Shown here: in pieces, positions 1 to 5,706 of the stretch
Position numbering within the stretch: the stretch's first letter is position 1
Layout: the number at the start of each line of letters is the position of its first letter
Source: Myxococcales bacterium
GTDB lineage: Bacteria > Myxococcota > Polyangia > Polyangiales > Polyangiaceae
Assembly (NCBI GenBank): GCA_003151595.1
Contig: PLXW01000048.1
Span: 76,853-87,652, forward strand
Direction: 5' to 3'
DNA: 10,800 nt
Position numbers and translations under genes: made by a program
Notes under the pieces: model-generated
Told to the model about the DNA's origin: nothing
The model's database searches: none
What the model saw: the letters and a program-made list of their open reading frames with translations, nothing else

Positions 1-447
1 ATCGAGCGTCGCGGTCGCGTCGTCGAGCGCGCCGCGCTCTTTCTGTTTCCGCGCGTCGTCGAGCCACGTGGGAAGAGCGGGAGCGTCGGCGATCGATCGA
101 CTCCACGCGCGCGTCTCTCCCTGCACCTCCGCCGAGATCCCGAGCCGCGTCGCTCCCGCCGGCACCGTCACGTCGAAGCGACGCCCGTCGACCCCCGTCG
201 TGTCGGCCTCCGCTGTCGCCTGGTCGTCGATCGTGAGGCTCACGTGCCTGGCGCCGCCGGGCACGAACACCGAGAGCGATCGCTCGCTCCCCACGCGGCA
301 CACCGGCCCGCGCACGACCGACGCGCATCGCGTCACCATCGCCCCTTCGAGCTCGGCCGGCGCGGGACGCGTGGAGTGCGTAGCGCGGCACGCACCGAGG
401 CTCGCGAGCAGCGCGAAGCCTCCTGCGCGCGCGATGCTCGGCTTCAC
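1..447 (-). CDS. Lipoprotein, N-terminal part (runs off left edge); possibly TPR/CHAT-type
   Basis: Reading the minus strand from a GTG at 447 gives 149 open codons down to base 1, so the gene is 3'-truncated by the window. The first 20 residues form a lipoprotein signal: basic start, hydrophobic FALLASLGA core, lipobox LGAC with Cys20. The mature part has a Cys41/Cys50 pair inside a short motif (CASVVRGPVC), a beta-rich segment, then from about residue 127 a charged helix (PTWLDDARKQKERG) that looks like the start of a helical repeat region. I recall this N-terminal style from large myxobacterial TPR proteins, some with a C-terminal CHAT protease-like domain, but that part is outside the window and the assignment is inference. 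In-frame stop at 481-483 and no other start codon support GTG 447. No clear Shine-Dalgarno is visible. It is divergent from the sigma-factor gene, suggesting joint control. The overlapping plus-strand reading of this stretch is not credible. Confidence 0.72.
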   Translation of the reverse strand, partial: MKPSIARAGGFALLASLGACRATHSTRPAPAELEGAMVTRCASVVRGPVCRVGSERSLSVFVPGGARHVSLTIDDQATAEADTTGVDGRRFDVTVPAGATRLGISAEVQGETRAWSRSIADAPALPTWLDDARKQKERGALDDATATLD

Positions 448-559
448 GGCGCGTCGTGATAGCGCGGCGTGGCGGGCACGTCACCCATTTGGGGACGCGC
501 ATCGGGAGGAAGAATCGATTGACCTTCGCGGCGTCCAACGCAATGGAAAGCGCCCCCGC
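448..559. promoter_or_regulatory. Divergent intergenic region between lipoprotein and sigma-factor genes
   Basis: These 112 bases separate two divergent starts and must hold both promoters. A TTGACC at 519-524 on the plus strand could be a -35 element for the sigma operon, but no good -10 box follows at 16-18 bp, so I do not call a precise promoter. GGAAAG at 545-550 is a plausible ribosome binding site for the ATG at 560. No clear inverted repeat was found. Confidence 0.4.
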
Positions 560-1216
560 ATGATGCCCGTAGAATCGTTTCTCGCGCCCGCGCTGGGCGG
601 AGATCCGCTCGCGGTTCGTCGCGCCGTCGCCGCGTTCACGCCCGTCATTCAAGCGCGGGCCGCGCGTGCGCTCGTGCGGCGGTCGGGGGGACGCGATCGC
701 GATCTGCAGCAAGAGCTCGGCGACCTCACGCAGGACGTGTTGCTCCTGCTCTTCCGCGACGACGCGCGGATCCTTCGCGCGTGGAACGCGGAGCGCGGCC
801 TGTCGCTCCTCAACTACGTGGGCCTCGTCGCCGAGCGCGAGGTGGGGCACATCGTGCGGAGCGGACGGCGCAGCCCGTGGGTGCTCGAGCCGACCGCGGA
901 CTCCGAGCTCGACGAGGCTCCGTCGATGGCGTCCGGCCCCGAGTCCGAAGCCGGCTCGCGCGATCTCTTCGAGCGCCTGCACGCGCGCCTCGAGGCGGAG
1001 CTCAACCCGCGCGCGATGGAGCTCTACGAGCTGCTGGTCGTCGAGGAGGTCCCGATCCCGTCGGTCTGCGAGATGACGGGGCTGTCGGCCGATTCGGCCT
1101 ATGCGTGGCGAAGTCGCCTGCTCAAGCGGGCGCGCCAGCTTCTCGTGTCGCTTCAGACGCTTCCGCCGTCAGATTCCGCTCGGGCGCAACCAAGGCCTGA
1201 AAGGAGCCACCCGTGA
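560..1216 (+). CDS. RNA polymerase sigma-70-family factor (ECF-like)
   Basis: A 218-residue protein with the two-domain layout of small extracytoplasmic-function sigma factors. The region-2-like part lies at about residues 45-100 (DLTQDVLLLLF, then LRAWNAERGLSLLNYVGLVAEREV). A linker of about 50 residues follows. The region-4-like helix-turn-helix is near the C-terminus (LYELLVVEEVPIPSVCEMTGL...AYAWRSRLLKRAR). It would direct core RNA polymerase to a dedicated promoter set. I start it at the tandem ATG at 560/563 because the open frame extending upstream to 68 overlaps the antisense lipoprotein gene and has no family resemblance. Its stop overlaps the next gene's start as GTGA, so the two are translationally coupled. 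The linker is longer than in typical ECF factors; this divergent type is common in myxobacteria. The family call is solid, the regulon unknown. Confidence 0.85.
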   Translation: MMPVESFLAPALGGDPLAVRRAVAAFTPVIQARAARALVRRSGGRDRDLQQELGDLTQDVLLLLFRDDARILRAWNAERGLSLLNYVGLVAEREVGHIVRSGRRSPWVLEPTADSELDEAPSMASGPESEAGSRDLFERLHARLEAELNPRAMELYELLVVEEVPIPSVCEMTGLSADSAYAWRSRLLKRARQLLVSLQTLPPSDSARAQPRPERSHP

Positions 1217-1935
1217 ACGACGACGAGCTGAGGATGAAGCTTCGCGCGGGAGCCCGTAGCGCCCACGCGGCGCGGACGGGGACTGCGCTGGACAACGCGC
1301 TGGGCGGATCGTTCGAGGATCGCGTGACGTCGCAGATCCTCGCGGAGCACCGCGCCGGCGCGCGCGTCGCGGACGCGGTCGCGTTGGCCGCGGAGTCGAC
1401 GACGCACGGCGCGAAGGTCGTCCCTTTTCGCGCGGCGAGGCTCACGCGCTGGGTGGCGGGGCTGGCGGCGGCGGCGGCGCTGGCGCTGGCGGTGACGCAC
1501 TTCCGGACGGGCGGCGAGATCGCCGATCTCCCGGCGTACGCGCTCGTGGTCACGGGCGGACAGGACACGACGCGAAGCGCGACGCACGCGCCCGCGGCGT
1601 CGCCGGTGCCCGAGGTTCGCGCCGTCGCCGATGCGCCGCTCACGGTGCTCCTACGTCCGCCGACCGAAGTGAGCGGACCGGTCGTCGCGCGCGCGTTCGC
1701 GGTGCGCGGCGGGCATGCGTCGGACGCGGCGGTCGCCGTTCGCATCTCCGAGTCGGGGTCGATCGAGGTGCAAGGCGCCGCGCGCGATCTCGCGGGGGCC
1801 GCGCCGGGCGAGGCGACGCTGGTGATCGTGATCGCGCGCGATGGGGTGAGGGCCGACGCGCGGGCGATCGCCGAGGGGGCGACGGCGCCGCACGGGGTCA
1901 GCGTGGCGAGGGTCGGGATTCAGATCGCGCCGTGA
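1213..1935 (+). CDS. Single-pass membrane protein, probable anti-sigma factor
   Basis: A 240-residue protein starting at GTG 1213, preceded by a strong AAGGAG site at 1201-1206 and overlapping the sigma gene by 4 nt. Residues 1-75 are hydrophilic and would lie in the cytoplasm. Residues 79-96 (WVAGLAAAAALALAV) form one transmembrane helix. Residues 97-240 would be extracytoplasmic and look beta-rich. This layout, with co-transcription behind an ECF-like sigma factor, is that of a membrane anti-sigma factor that holds the sigma factor until an envelope signal arrives. I do not see the HxxxCxxC zinc anti-sigma motif, so it is not a ZAS-type protein, and the anti-sigma role rests on position and topology only. 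It could instead be a sensor for the neighbouring lipoprotein system. Confidence 0.6.
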   Translation: MNDDELRMKLRAGARSAHAARTGTALDNALGGSFEDRVTSQILAEHRAGARVADAVALAAESTTHGAKVVPFRAARLTRWVAGLAAAAALALAVTHFRTGGEIADLPAYALVVTGGQDTTRSATHAPAASPVPEVRAVADAPLTVLLRPPTEVSGPVVARAFAVRGGHASDAAVAVRISESGSIEVQGAARDLAGAAPGEATLVIVIARDGVRADARAIAEGATAPHGVSVARVGIQIAP

Positions 1936-1951
1936 GGTGACGCGTTGCGGG

Positions 1952-2245
1952 TCAGCCCGCGCGCTTCGTCTCGGCGCCCGCGTCCCATCCATTCGGCCAG
2001 AGCAGCACGGCCGGGTGCACCTTCAGCGCGCGGGCGAGCTTCTCTGCGCGCTCGACACCGATCGCCACGCGGTCGGCTTCGATACTCGAGATCGTTGGCT
2101 GGGGAACGCCACTCGCGTGCGCGAGCTCGGCCTGCGTCATCTCCTGCAGCTCGCGCACGTTGCGAACTTGCTGGCCGACCGTCAGCCGGACCCGGATGCG
2201 CGCGGGAACATAGCGGCTCGCCGTCGTCTTCTTGATTGCTCCCAT
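1952..2245 (-). CDS. XRE/HigA-type antitoxin
   Basis: A 97-residue DNA-binding protein with a helix-turn-helix of the Xre/lambda-repressor class at about residues 36-60 (MTQAELAHASGVPQPTISSIE). This is followed by the usual ERAEKLARALKVHPAVLLWP segment that closes the fold. The ATG at 2245 has a good AAGGAG site upstream; the longer open frame to 2542 only shadows the toxin gene. It sits 20 nt after the toxin stop, so the order is toxin first, as in higBA modules. It should neutralise the toxin by direct binding and repress the shared promoter, most likely through the inverted repeat at 2562-2577. The 20-residue basic N-terminal extension before the HTH domain is longer than in the shortest HigA proteins and could contact the toxin. 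It converges with the sigma operon with only 16 bp between stops. Confidence 0.85.
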   Translation of the reverse strand: MGAIKKTTASRYVPARIRVRLTVGQQVRNVRELQEMTQAELAHASGVPQPTISSIEADRVAIGVERAEKLARALKVHPAVLLWPNGWDAGAETKRAG

Positions 2246-2265
2246 CGATCGCTCCTTCACTCGGA

Positions 2266-2547
2266 TTACTTTCGGTAGTCGTGCGGCGTGATGCGCTCGA
2301 CGTACACGGTCACGACGTTGCTCTCGACCCGATAGATCACTCGCCACTGCTGGCTCAGGCGGGATGAACGAAGTTGCTTCAGCTCGCCGCCGAGCTTCTC
2401 GTCGTGAAAGCCTTTGATCGCACGGAGGCCCTGCGGTCCCTGCTCCCGCACGATCGCGAGCCAGGTGGTGTATTTGCCGGCGACCTGCGGCGGTAGCCGG
2501 TCGATGACCTTCACGGCGTCGCGTTCTTCGACGATCGCCCACGGCAT
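2266..2547 (-). CDS. RelE/HigB-family mRNA interferase toxin
   Basis: A 93-residue protein of the usual length for RelE/ParE-superfamily toxins. It has N-terminal helices (residues 9-38), a central LKQLRSS segment (57-62), the core strand WRVIYRVE (68-75) and the C-terminal strand VYVERITPHDYRK ending in the conserved His/Arg-rich tip. By family it would cleave mRNA on the ribosome. Basic residues in the last third (R60, R63, R69, R73, R85, H89, R92) supply the likely catalytic surface; I cannot assign individual roles. The ATG at 2547 has no Shine-Dalgarno, and a promoter ends about 10 bp upstream, so the transcript is probably leaderless or nearly so. The antitoxin follows 20 nt downstream. 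The family call is strong; the HigB label comes from the toxin-first order. Confidence 0.85.
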   Translation of the reverse strand: MPWAIVEERDAVKVIDRLPPQVAGKYTTWLAIVREQGPQGLRAIKGFHDEKLGGELKQLRSSRLSQQWRVIYRVESNVVTVYVERITPHDYRK

Positions 2548-2556
2548 TGCTGAAAG

Positions 2557-2583
2557 AGTATATTCCTAAACAGGAATGGTCAA
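2557..2583 (-). promoter_or_regulatory. Promoter of the toxin-antitoxin operon
   Basis: On the minus strand a -35-like TTGACC (2583-2578) and a -10-like TATACT (2562-2557) are separated by 15 bp. The stretch is strikingly AT-rich against its surroundings. Transcription would start near 2550, only a few bases before the toxin ATG at 2547, which fits the missing ribosome binding site. The 15-bp spacer is shorter than the 17-bp optimum, so basal activity may depend on other factors. Confidence 0.6.
2562..2577. promoter_or_regulatory. Inverted repeat, probable antitoxin operator
   Basis: ATTCCT-AAAC-AGGAAT is a perfect 6-bp inverted repeat with a 4-bp spacer. It fills the promoter spacer and overlaps the first base of the -10 box. 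A dimeric HTH antitoxin bound here would block RNA polymerase, as known for HigA and related antitoxins. Binding is inferred, not shown. Confidence 0.6.
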
Positions 2584-2590
2584 GCGCCGC

Positions 2591-3355
2591 TCACGTCGGC
2601 AGCTCCGTCACGTACCGCGCGAGCAGGGTCTTCGAGCCGCTCGCGAACTTGATCGTGAGCTTCGCCTCGACGCCGACGCCGTCTTGCGACTGGAGCACCC
2701 CTTCGCCGAACTTCGGATGCTGGAACCGCTTGGCCTCGGCGGCGGCCGCGGGCTTCGGCGGGGGCTTGAAGTCGGGCTTCGGCATGCGCGTCGGGATCGC
2801 GCGCTCGACCGGGGCGGCGGCCGGCTTCGCGGCACCGGGATCGACCGCGCTCGGTTTGCTTCGCGCGCCCTTCGTCTTCGCCGCCGCGAGCGGCGCGACC
2901 GCGAGCCCGAGGCTCTCGCGGAGCTCGCGCGCGCGCGTGGGTCTCTCTTCTTCGAACATCGCGCGGAGCGTCGGGATCTCGATGCGACGGAGCTCGTGAA
3001 GAAGGATCTCGCGGCCGACGAGCGTCATCAACGTGTGGCGCGCGGCGGCGTCGTCCGACGCCCACGCGCGGGCCAGCGTCCACAGCTCCTCTTCGTTCTG
3101 CGGCGGCGCGTACGCGAAGGCGAAGTCGACGATCTCCGAGGCGTCGGGGAAGAAGTCCCACTGACCGAGCCCCGCGCCGAGATTCTCGGCGATTACCTTC
3201 GGGAGCTTCGATTGCGCGGCGAGCGTTCGTCCGGCGAGAGAGCTCTCCTCGTAGGCCGAGTCTTGATGCGTGCGCGTGATGAGCGCGATGAGCTCTTCGC
3301 GCGAGAGCGGCGGAGGAGCGACAGCGGGACCAGCGTGATCGTCGGGCGGGGGCAC
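2591..3355 (-). CDS. Unknown protein with UvrD/PcrA C-terminal (Tudor-like) domain
   Basis: A 254-residue protein starting at GTG 3355; no other in-frame start exists upstream near the thioredoxin stop. Residues about 18-150 are a helical domain I do not recognise (EELIALITRTHQ...QWDFFPDASEIVDFAFAYAPP...LMTLVGREILLHELRRIEIPTLRAMFEEE). Residues 155-205 are a Lys/Pro/Ala-rich flexible linker. Residues 208-252 (FQHPKFGEGVLQSQ...KLTIKFASGSKTLLARYV) have the pattern HxxFGxGxV...KxxxxFxxGxKxLLxxY, which marks the C-terminal Tudor-like domain of UvrD/PcrA helicases and related RNA-polymerase-binding modules. No helicase motifs are present. It lies 61 nt downstream of the thioredoxin gene on the same strand, so they may form an operon. 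Its stop is 8 bp from the toxin promoter. Function unknown; binding to RNA polymerase or nucleic acid is only a suggestion. Confidence 0.75.
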   Translation of the reverse strand: MPPPDDHAGPAVAPPPLSREELIALITRTHQDSAYEESSLAGRTLAAQSKLPKVIAENLGAGLGQWDFFPDASEIVDFAFAYAPPQNEEELWTLARAWASDDAAARHTLMTLVGREILLHELRRIEIPTLRAMFEEERPTRARELRESLGLAVAPLAAAKTKGARSKPSAVDPGAAKPAAAPVERAIPTRMPKPDFKPPPKPAAAAEAKRFQHPKFGEGVLQSQDGVGVEAKLTIKFASGSKTLLARYVTELPT

Positions 3356-3416
3356 GAAGGGAGAGTTGCCCTCATGGCGATCGGCGTCAACGCGCGCCCG
3401 CGCCGCTAGCCGAGAA

Positions 3417-3839
3417 TCACACCGCGAGGTCGGCCAGGATGGCGCCCGCCGGTCGCGCTCCGCTCAAGCGCTTCGCTTCCTTGCCGTCGCGAAAGAGAAT
3501 CATCGTCGGAATGCTGCGGATGTCGAACCGAGCGGCGACGGCGGGGAGCGCTTCGGTGTCGACCTTCGCCACGACGATCTTGCCTGCGCGTTGCCCGGCG
3601 ACCTTCTCGATCTCGGGCGCGACCGCGCGGCACGGCCCGCACCACGCCGCCCAGAAGTCGACGAGGAGCGGCACCGGGAGATCACGGACCATCTCGTCGA
3701 ACTCTTCGACGCTGGCGATCGCGACCGGGTGCGTGAGCGGAAGGAGCGCGGCCTTGCATGCGCCGCACTTCGCGTTCTCTCCGAGACGCGCGGCGCGGAG
3801 GCGATTCGACTGCGAGCAGGAGGGGCACTGGACGATCAT
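3417..3839 (-). CDS. trxC: Thioredoxin 2 (zinc-finger thioredoxin)
   Basis: A 140-residue cytoplasmic thiol-disulfide oxidoreductase. An N-terminal zinc finger (C5-P-S-C8 and C25-G-A-C28) precedes a thioredoxin fold with active site W66-C-G-P-C70 and the cis-proline loop SIPT at 109-112. This architecture and length match thioredoxin 2, which reduces protein disulfides using thioredoxin reductase and is often tied to oxidative stress. The start is the ATG at 3839, which begins IVQCPSC as in the family; the frame open to 3908 adds 23 residues with no family match. No good Shine-Dalgarno is visible. The unknown gene ending in a Tudor-like domain follows 61 nt downstream, and the HepT stop lies 84 bp upstream, leaving room for an own promoter in 3840-3923. 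Assignment to the family is firm. Confidence 0.92.
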   Translation of the reverse strand: MIVQCPSCSQSNRLRAARLGENAKCGACKAALLPLTHPVAIASVEEFDEMVRDLPVPLLVDFWAAWCGPCRAVAPEIEKVAGQRAGKIVVAKVDTEALPAVAARFDIRSIPTMILFRDGKEAKRLSGARPAGAILADLAV

Positions 3840-3923
3840 CGCGCGGAACAAGGTGTGGCTGCGGACGGGGGAGTCAAGGTCGACCGCGCCCCGCGTTCGC
3901 GGGCTCACGGCCGGCCGCCGATC

Positions 3924-4271
3924 CTACCTGGCCGCCTCGGTCGCCACGGCCTTTCGCAAGTCCTCGAGGAGCGGGGCGATGCGGTTCGAGACGACGTCCC
4001 AGAGCACGTCCTCGTCGATCGAGAAGTAGTCGTGCGCGAGGATGTCGCGCATCCCCGTGAGCTTGCGCCAGGGGATCGATGGGTGACGTGCCCGTACTTC
4101 TTCAGGAACGCGCTTGGCAGCCTCGCCCAGGACCTCGACATTGCGAACGACCGCGTCCACGGTCTTCGTATCGGCGTAGAACTGCTCGCGCGACAGGCCC
4201 CGCGAGTACGCGACGACTCGGGTCAGCGCCTCGACCATGTCATCGAGGTAGACCCCGACGTCACGCGACAC
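3924..4271 (-). CDS. hepT: HepT-family HEPN RNase toxin (DUF86)
   Basis: A 115-residue all-helical protein with the HEPN catalytic motif RX4HXY intact: R75-DILA-H80-D-Y82, in the typical context [20 protein letters not shown]. In characterised HepT/MntA systems the toxin is a tRNA- or RNA-targeting RNase, and the partner nucleotidyltransferase silences it by attaching AMP to the motif tyrosine; Tyr82 would be that residue here. The GTG start at 4271 overlaps the antitoxin's end by 11 nt, the usual arrangement for tight co-translation. An alternative ATG at 4238 would remove the first helix residues and seems less likely. No truncation is seen, so the toxin appears potentially active. It is the second toxin gene within 2.4 kb. 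Confidence 0.9.
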   Translation of the reverse strand: MSRDVGVYLDDMVEALTRVVAYSRGLSREQFYADTKTVDAVVRNVEVLGEAAKRVPEEVRARHPSIPWRKLTGMRDILAHDYFSIDEDVLWDVVSNRIAPLLEDLRKAVATEAAR

Positions 4272-4551
4272 GCAACGCCTCGGCTTCGATGCGCGCGCGA
4301 AGCCGCGGCTTGAGAGCTCTCCTGGTTACGAGGTCGACCCGTGTTGCGAGCCATCCTTCGAGCATGAGCTTCAGGTCCATGAAGCGGTCGAAGGTCGGTG
4401 GAGGATCGAAGTCGACGAGTAGATCGACGTCGCTGGTCTCGTTCTCGGTGCCGCGTGCCACCGAGCCGAAGACCGACAGCGCGCGCACTCCGAGCGCGCG
4501 AAGATCCGCTTCGTGGGAGGCGAGAATCGCGCGGAGGGCGTCGCGGTTCAT
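4261..4551 (-). CDS. mntA: MntA-family nucleotidyltransferase antitoxin
   Basis: A 96-residue minimal nucleotidyltransferase. The family signature GSX10DXD is complete (G29-S30, then D41-V-D43), with a third acidic residue at D73 in [16 protein letters not shown]. In known HepT/MntA pairs this enzyme transfers AMP from ATP to the toxin's active-site tyrosine. I start at ATG 4551 ([10 protein letters not shown]); a GTG at 4569 in the same frame would add six residues (VLSSSS) and cannot be excluded because neither start has a good ribosome binding site. Its final 11 nt overlap the toxin start, so antitoxin is made first. The 51-bp gap upstream to the membrane-protein stop may hold its promoter, but no clear -35/-10 pair is visible there. 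Confidence 0.9.
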   Translation of the reverse strand: MNRDALRAILASHEADLRALGVRALSVFGSVARGTENETSDVDLLVDFDPPPTFDRFMDLKLMLEGWLATRVDLVTRRALKPRLRARIEAEALRVA

Positions 4552-4602
4552 CGAAGACGAGCTTAGCACGTAGGTCCGAGCGAGCCTCCGGCCCGCGCCC
4601 GC

Positions 4603-4956
4603 TCACCACCGCGACGCGATCATCCCAACGAGATACGACCCCGCGTTCGCGAGCGCGCTCGCGGCGATGCAGCGCGAGAGCGGCGCGCTTTTGGTCATCT
4701 TGCTCATGAGCGCGTACACGAGCACCTCGAACCCGACGGCCCACGCCTCGGCGACGACGACGACCGTCCCCCACGACCACCCCAGATGCGGAAAGAAGAA
4801 CCACACGAGCGGGTGCGTGGCGACGTTCGCCACCAGCACCATGCCGATGCGCCGCATCACCGACGGCTCGATCGGTTTCAGGAGCGGCACCGCGATCGCC
4901 TCTTCGATGAAGAGCGTGATCGCGAACGCGCGCAGCCAGAGAAGCGGGTAGCTCAA
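4603..4956 (-). CDS. Small integral membrane protein of unknown function
   Basis: A 117-residue hydrophobic protein with about four membrane segments: roughly 3-24 (YPLLWLRAFAITLFIEEAIAVPLL), 36-55 (RIGMVLVANVATHPLVWFFF), 60-83 (WSWGTVVVVAEAWAVGFEVLVYAL) and 95-114. An acidic pair inside the first helix (EE at 18-19) and the motif NVATHPLVW in the second are the most conserved-looking features and recall small myxobacterial membrane proteins I have seen but cannot name. The start is a TTG at 4956 with a GGGAG site about 7 nt upstream; no ATG serves the frame near there. It begins 19 bp after the MYXO-CTERM-like gene's stop on the same strand, so the two may be co-transcribed. No function is proposed. 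Confidence 0.7.
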   Translation of the reverse strand: MSYPLLWLRAFAITLFIEEAIAVPLLKPIEPSVMRRIGMVLVANVATHPLVWFFFPHLGWSWGTVVVVAEAWAVGFEVLVYALMSKMTKSAPLSRCIAASALANAGSYLVGMIASRW

Positions 4957-4975
4957 CGCGCGCTCCCGAGCTCGC

Positions 4976-5551
4976 TCACGCGCGCTTCTTGCGACGGCTC
5001 CAGGCGAGCGCGGCGAGCCCGAGGCCGATCATCGCGCCGCCGACGGCGCCGTCGCGCTGCAATGGGGACGCCGAGCAGCCTCCGGAGTCGCTGCTCGCCG
5101 GCGCGGAGCTCCCCGTCGCGGGGGTGCTCGCGTCGCCGTCGCCGGCGTGCCCCGCGTCGTTCCACGGCTGCGGAGCGGCTCCGTCGTTCGACGGTTGCGG
5201 GGCTGCCGCGTCGTCCTGCGGTTGCGGGGCTGCCGCGTCGTCCTGCGGTTGCGGGACGGTCGCGTCGAGCCCGCCGTCAGGGATATCGCAGAGGGAACAA
5301 GGCTGCTGCGTGGGCGCCGCGTCGGCGAACGGGTTGCCGCCGAGGGTGCACGTGGCCGCGACGCAGATCCCAGGCTGGTCGTGGCTCGGCCCCGCGGTCT
5401 CGCACGAGTCGCCGGCGGAGGAGGCGCCCGGTCCCGTGCATGCGTTCGGAGGAAGGACGTCGGCCAGCGCGCACGGCGCGATGGCGACGATCGCGCTCAG
5501 CGTCGCGAAGGTGAGGAGGGTTCGGGCAGGGCGAATGGAGCGAATGAACAT
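4976..5551 (-). CDS. Secreted protein with MYXO-CTERM-like sorting signal
   Basis: A 191-residue exported protein. Residues 1-30 are a Sec signal peptide ending ALA-D. Residues 31-90 form a cysteine-rich domain (Cys38, 50, 63, 68, 85, 88) with the pattern NACTGPG...CETAGPSHDQPGICV seen in myxobacterial secreted proteins. Residues 100-135 are a nine-residue repeat (PQPQDDAAA twice, then two degenerate copies), encoded by a 27-bp DNA repeat. The C-terminus has Gly-Gly-Cys159, a transmembrane helix at about 167-184 and a basic RRKKR end, which is the MYXO-CTERM layout. Such tails are cut and the protein anchored at the outer surface by myxosortases. The ATG at 5551 has a GAGGAG site inside an 8-bp hairpin. 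The frame open to 5719 was rejected since it lacks this signal and runs into the divergent gene. Confidence 0.8.
   Translation of the reverse strand: MFIRSIRPARTLLTFATLSAIVAIAPCALADVLPPNACTGPGASSAGDSCETAGPSHDQPGICVAATCTLGGNPFADAAPTQQPCSLCDIPDGGLDATVPQPQDDAAAPQPQDDAAAPQPSNDGAAPQPWNDAGHAGDGDASTPATGSSAPASSDSGGCSASPLQRDGAVGGAMIGLGLAALAWSRRKKRA
5192..5254. repeat. 27-bp tandem repeat, 2.3 perfect copies
   Basis: Bases 5201-5227 and 5228-5254 are identical 27-mers, and the match continues another 9 bp to 5192. Degenerate copies follow down to about 5147. The array encodes the PQPQDDAAA repeat of the MYXO-CTERM-like protein in frame, so copy-number changes would only lengthen or shorten the linker. 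Confidence 0.9.
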
Positions 5552-5706
5552 GGGGTCTCTCTCCTCGAGAGAGATCGTCTTCGCATGCTTGTGCTGATCT
5601 GGACCATCAAACGGCGGAACGTCCTGGTCGGCTGAGCCTCGAACGATCGACTTTTGCGATCGCCCGGCGCCGCCCGCGTGGAAGAATCCCTCTCCGGAGG
5701 ATTGCC
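5552..5706. promoter_or_regulatory. Divergent intergenic region between MYXO-CTERM-like and aldo/keto reductase genes
   Basis: These 155 bases separate two divergent starts. On the minus side an 8-bp inverted repeat (TCTCTCTC at 5556-5563, GAGAGAGA at 5567-5574) covers the ribosome binding site. Nearer the reductase lies a pair of CGATCG palindromes (5644-5649 and 5657-5662) spaced by 7 bp, and GGAGG at 5696-5700 is the reductase ribosome binding site. No convincing -35/-10 pair was identified. Confidence 0.45.

Noticed and set aside
68..559. N-terminal extension of the sigma-factor frame
   Set aside because: The extra residues have no sigma-factor features and the stretch is better explained by the antisense lipoprotein gene with a clear signal peptide and lipobox. 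ATG 560 gives a normal sigma-factor N-terminus.
2576..3409. 277-codon plus-strand open frame
   Set aside because: It is the shadow of the minus-strand gene ending in the PcrA-like domain. The translation is Arg/Glu-rich without any motif.
3840..3908. 23-residue N-terminal extension of thioredoxin 2
   Set aside because: Family members begin just before the first CxxC, matching ATG 3839; the extension has no similarity.
5147..5254. Tandem repeats as a possible CRISPR array
   Set aside because: The units abut without unique spacers and encode an in-frame peptide repeat.
5644..5662. Two CGATCG palindromes 7 bp apart upstream of the aldo/keto reductase
   Set aside because: CGATCG recurs throughout the window including inside genes, so the pair is weak evidence for an operator.
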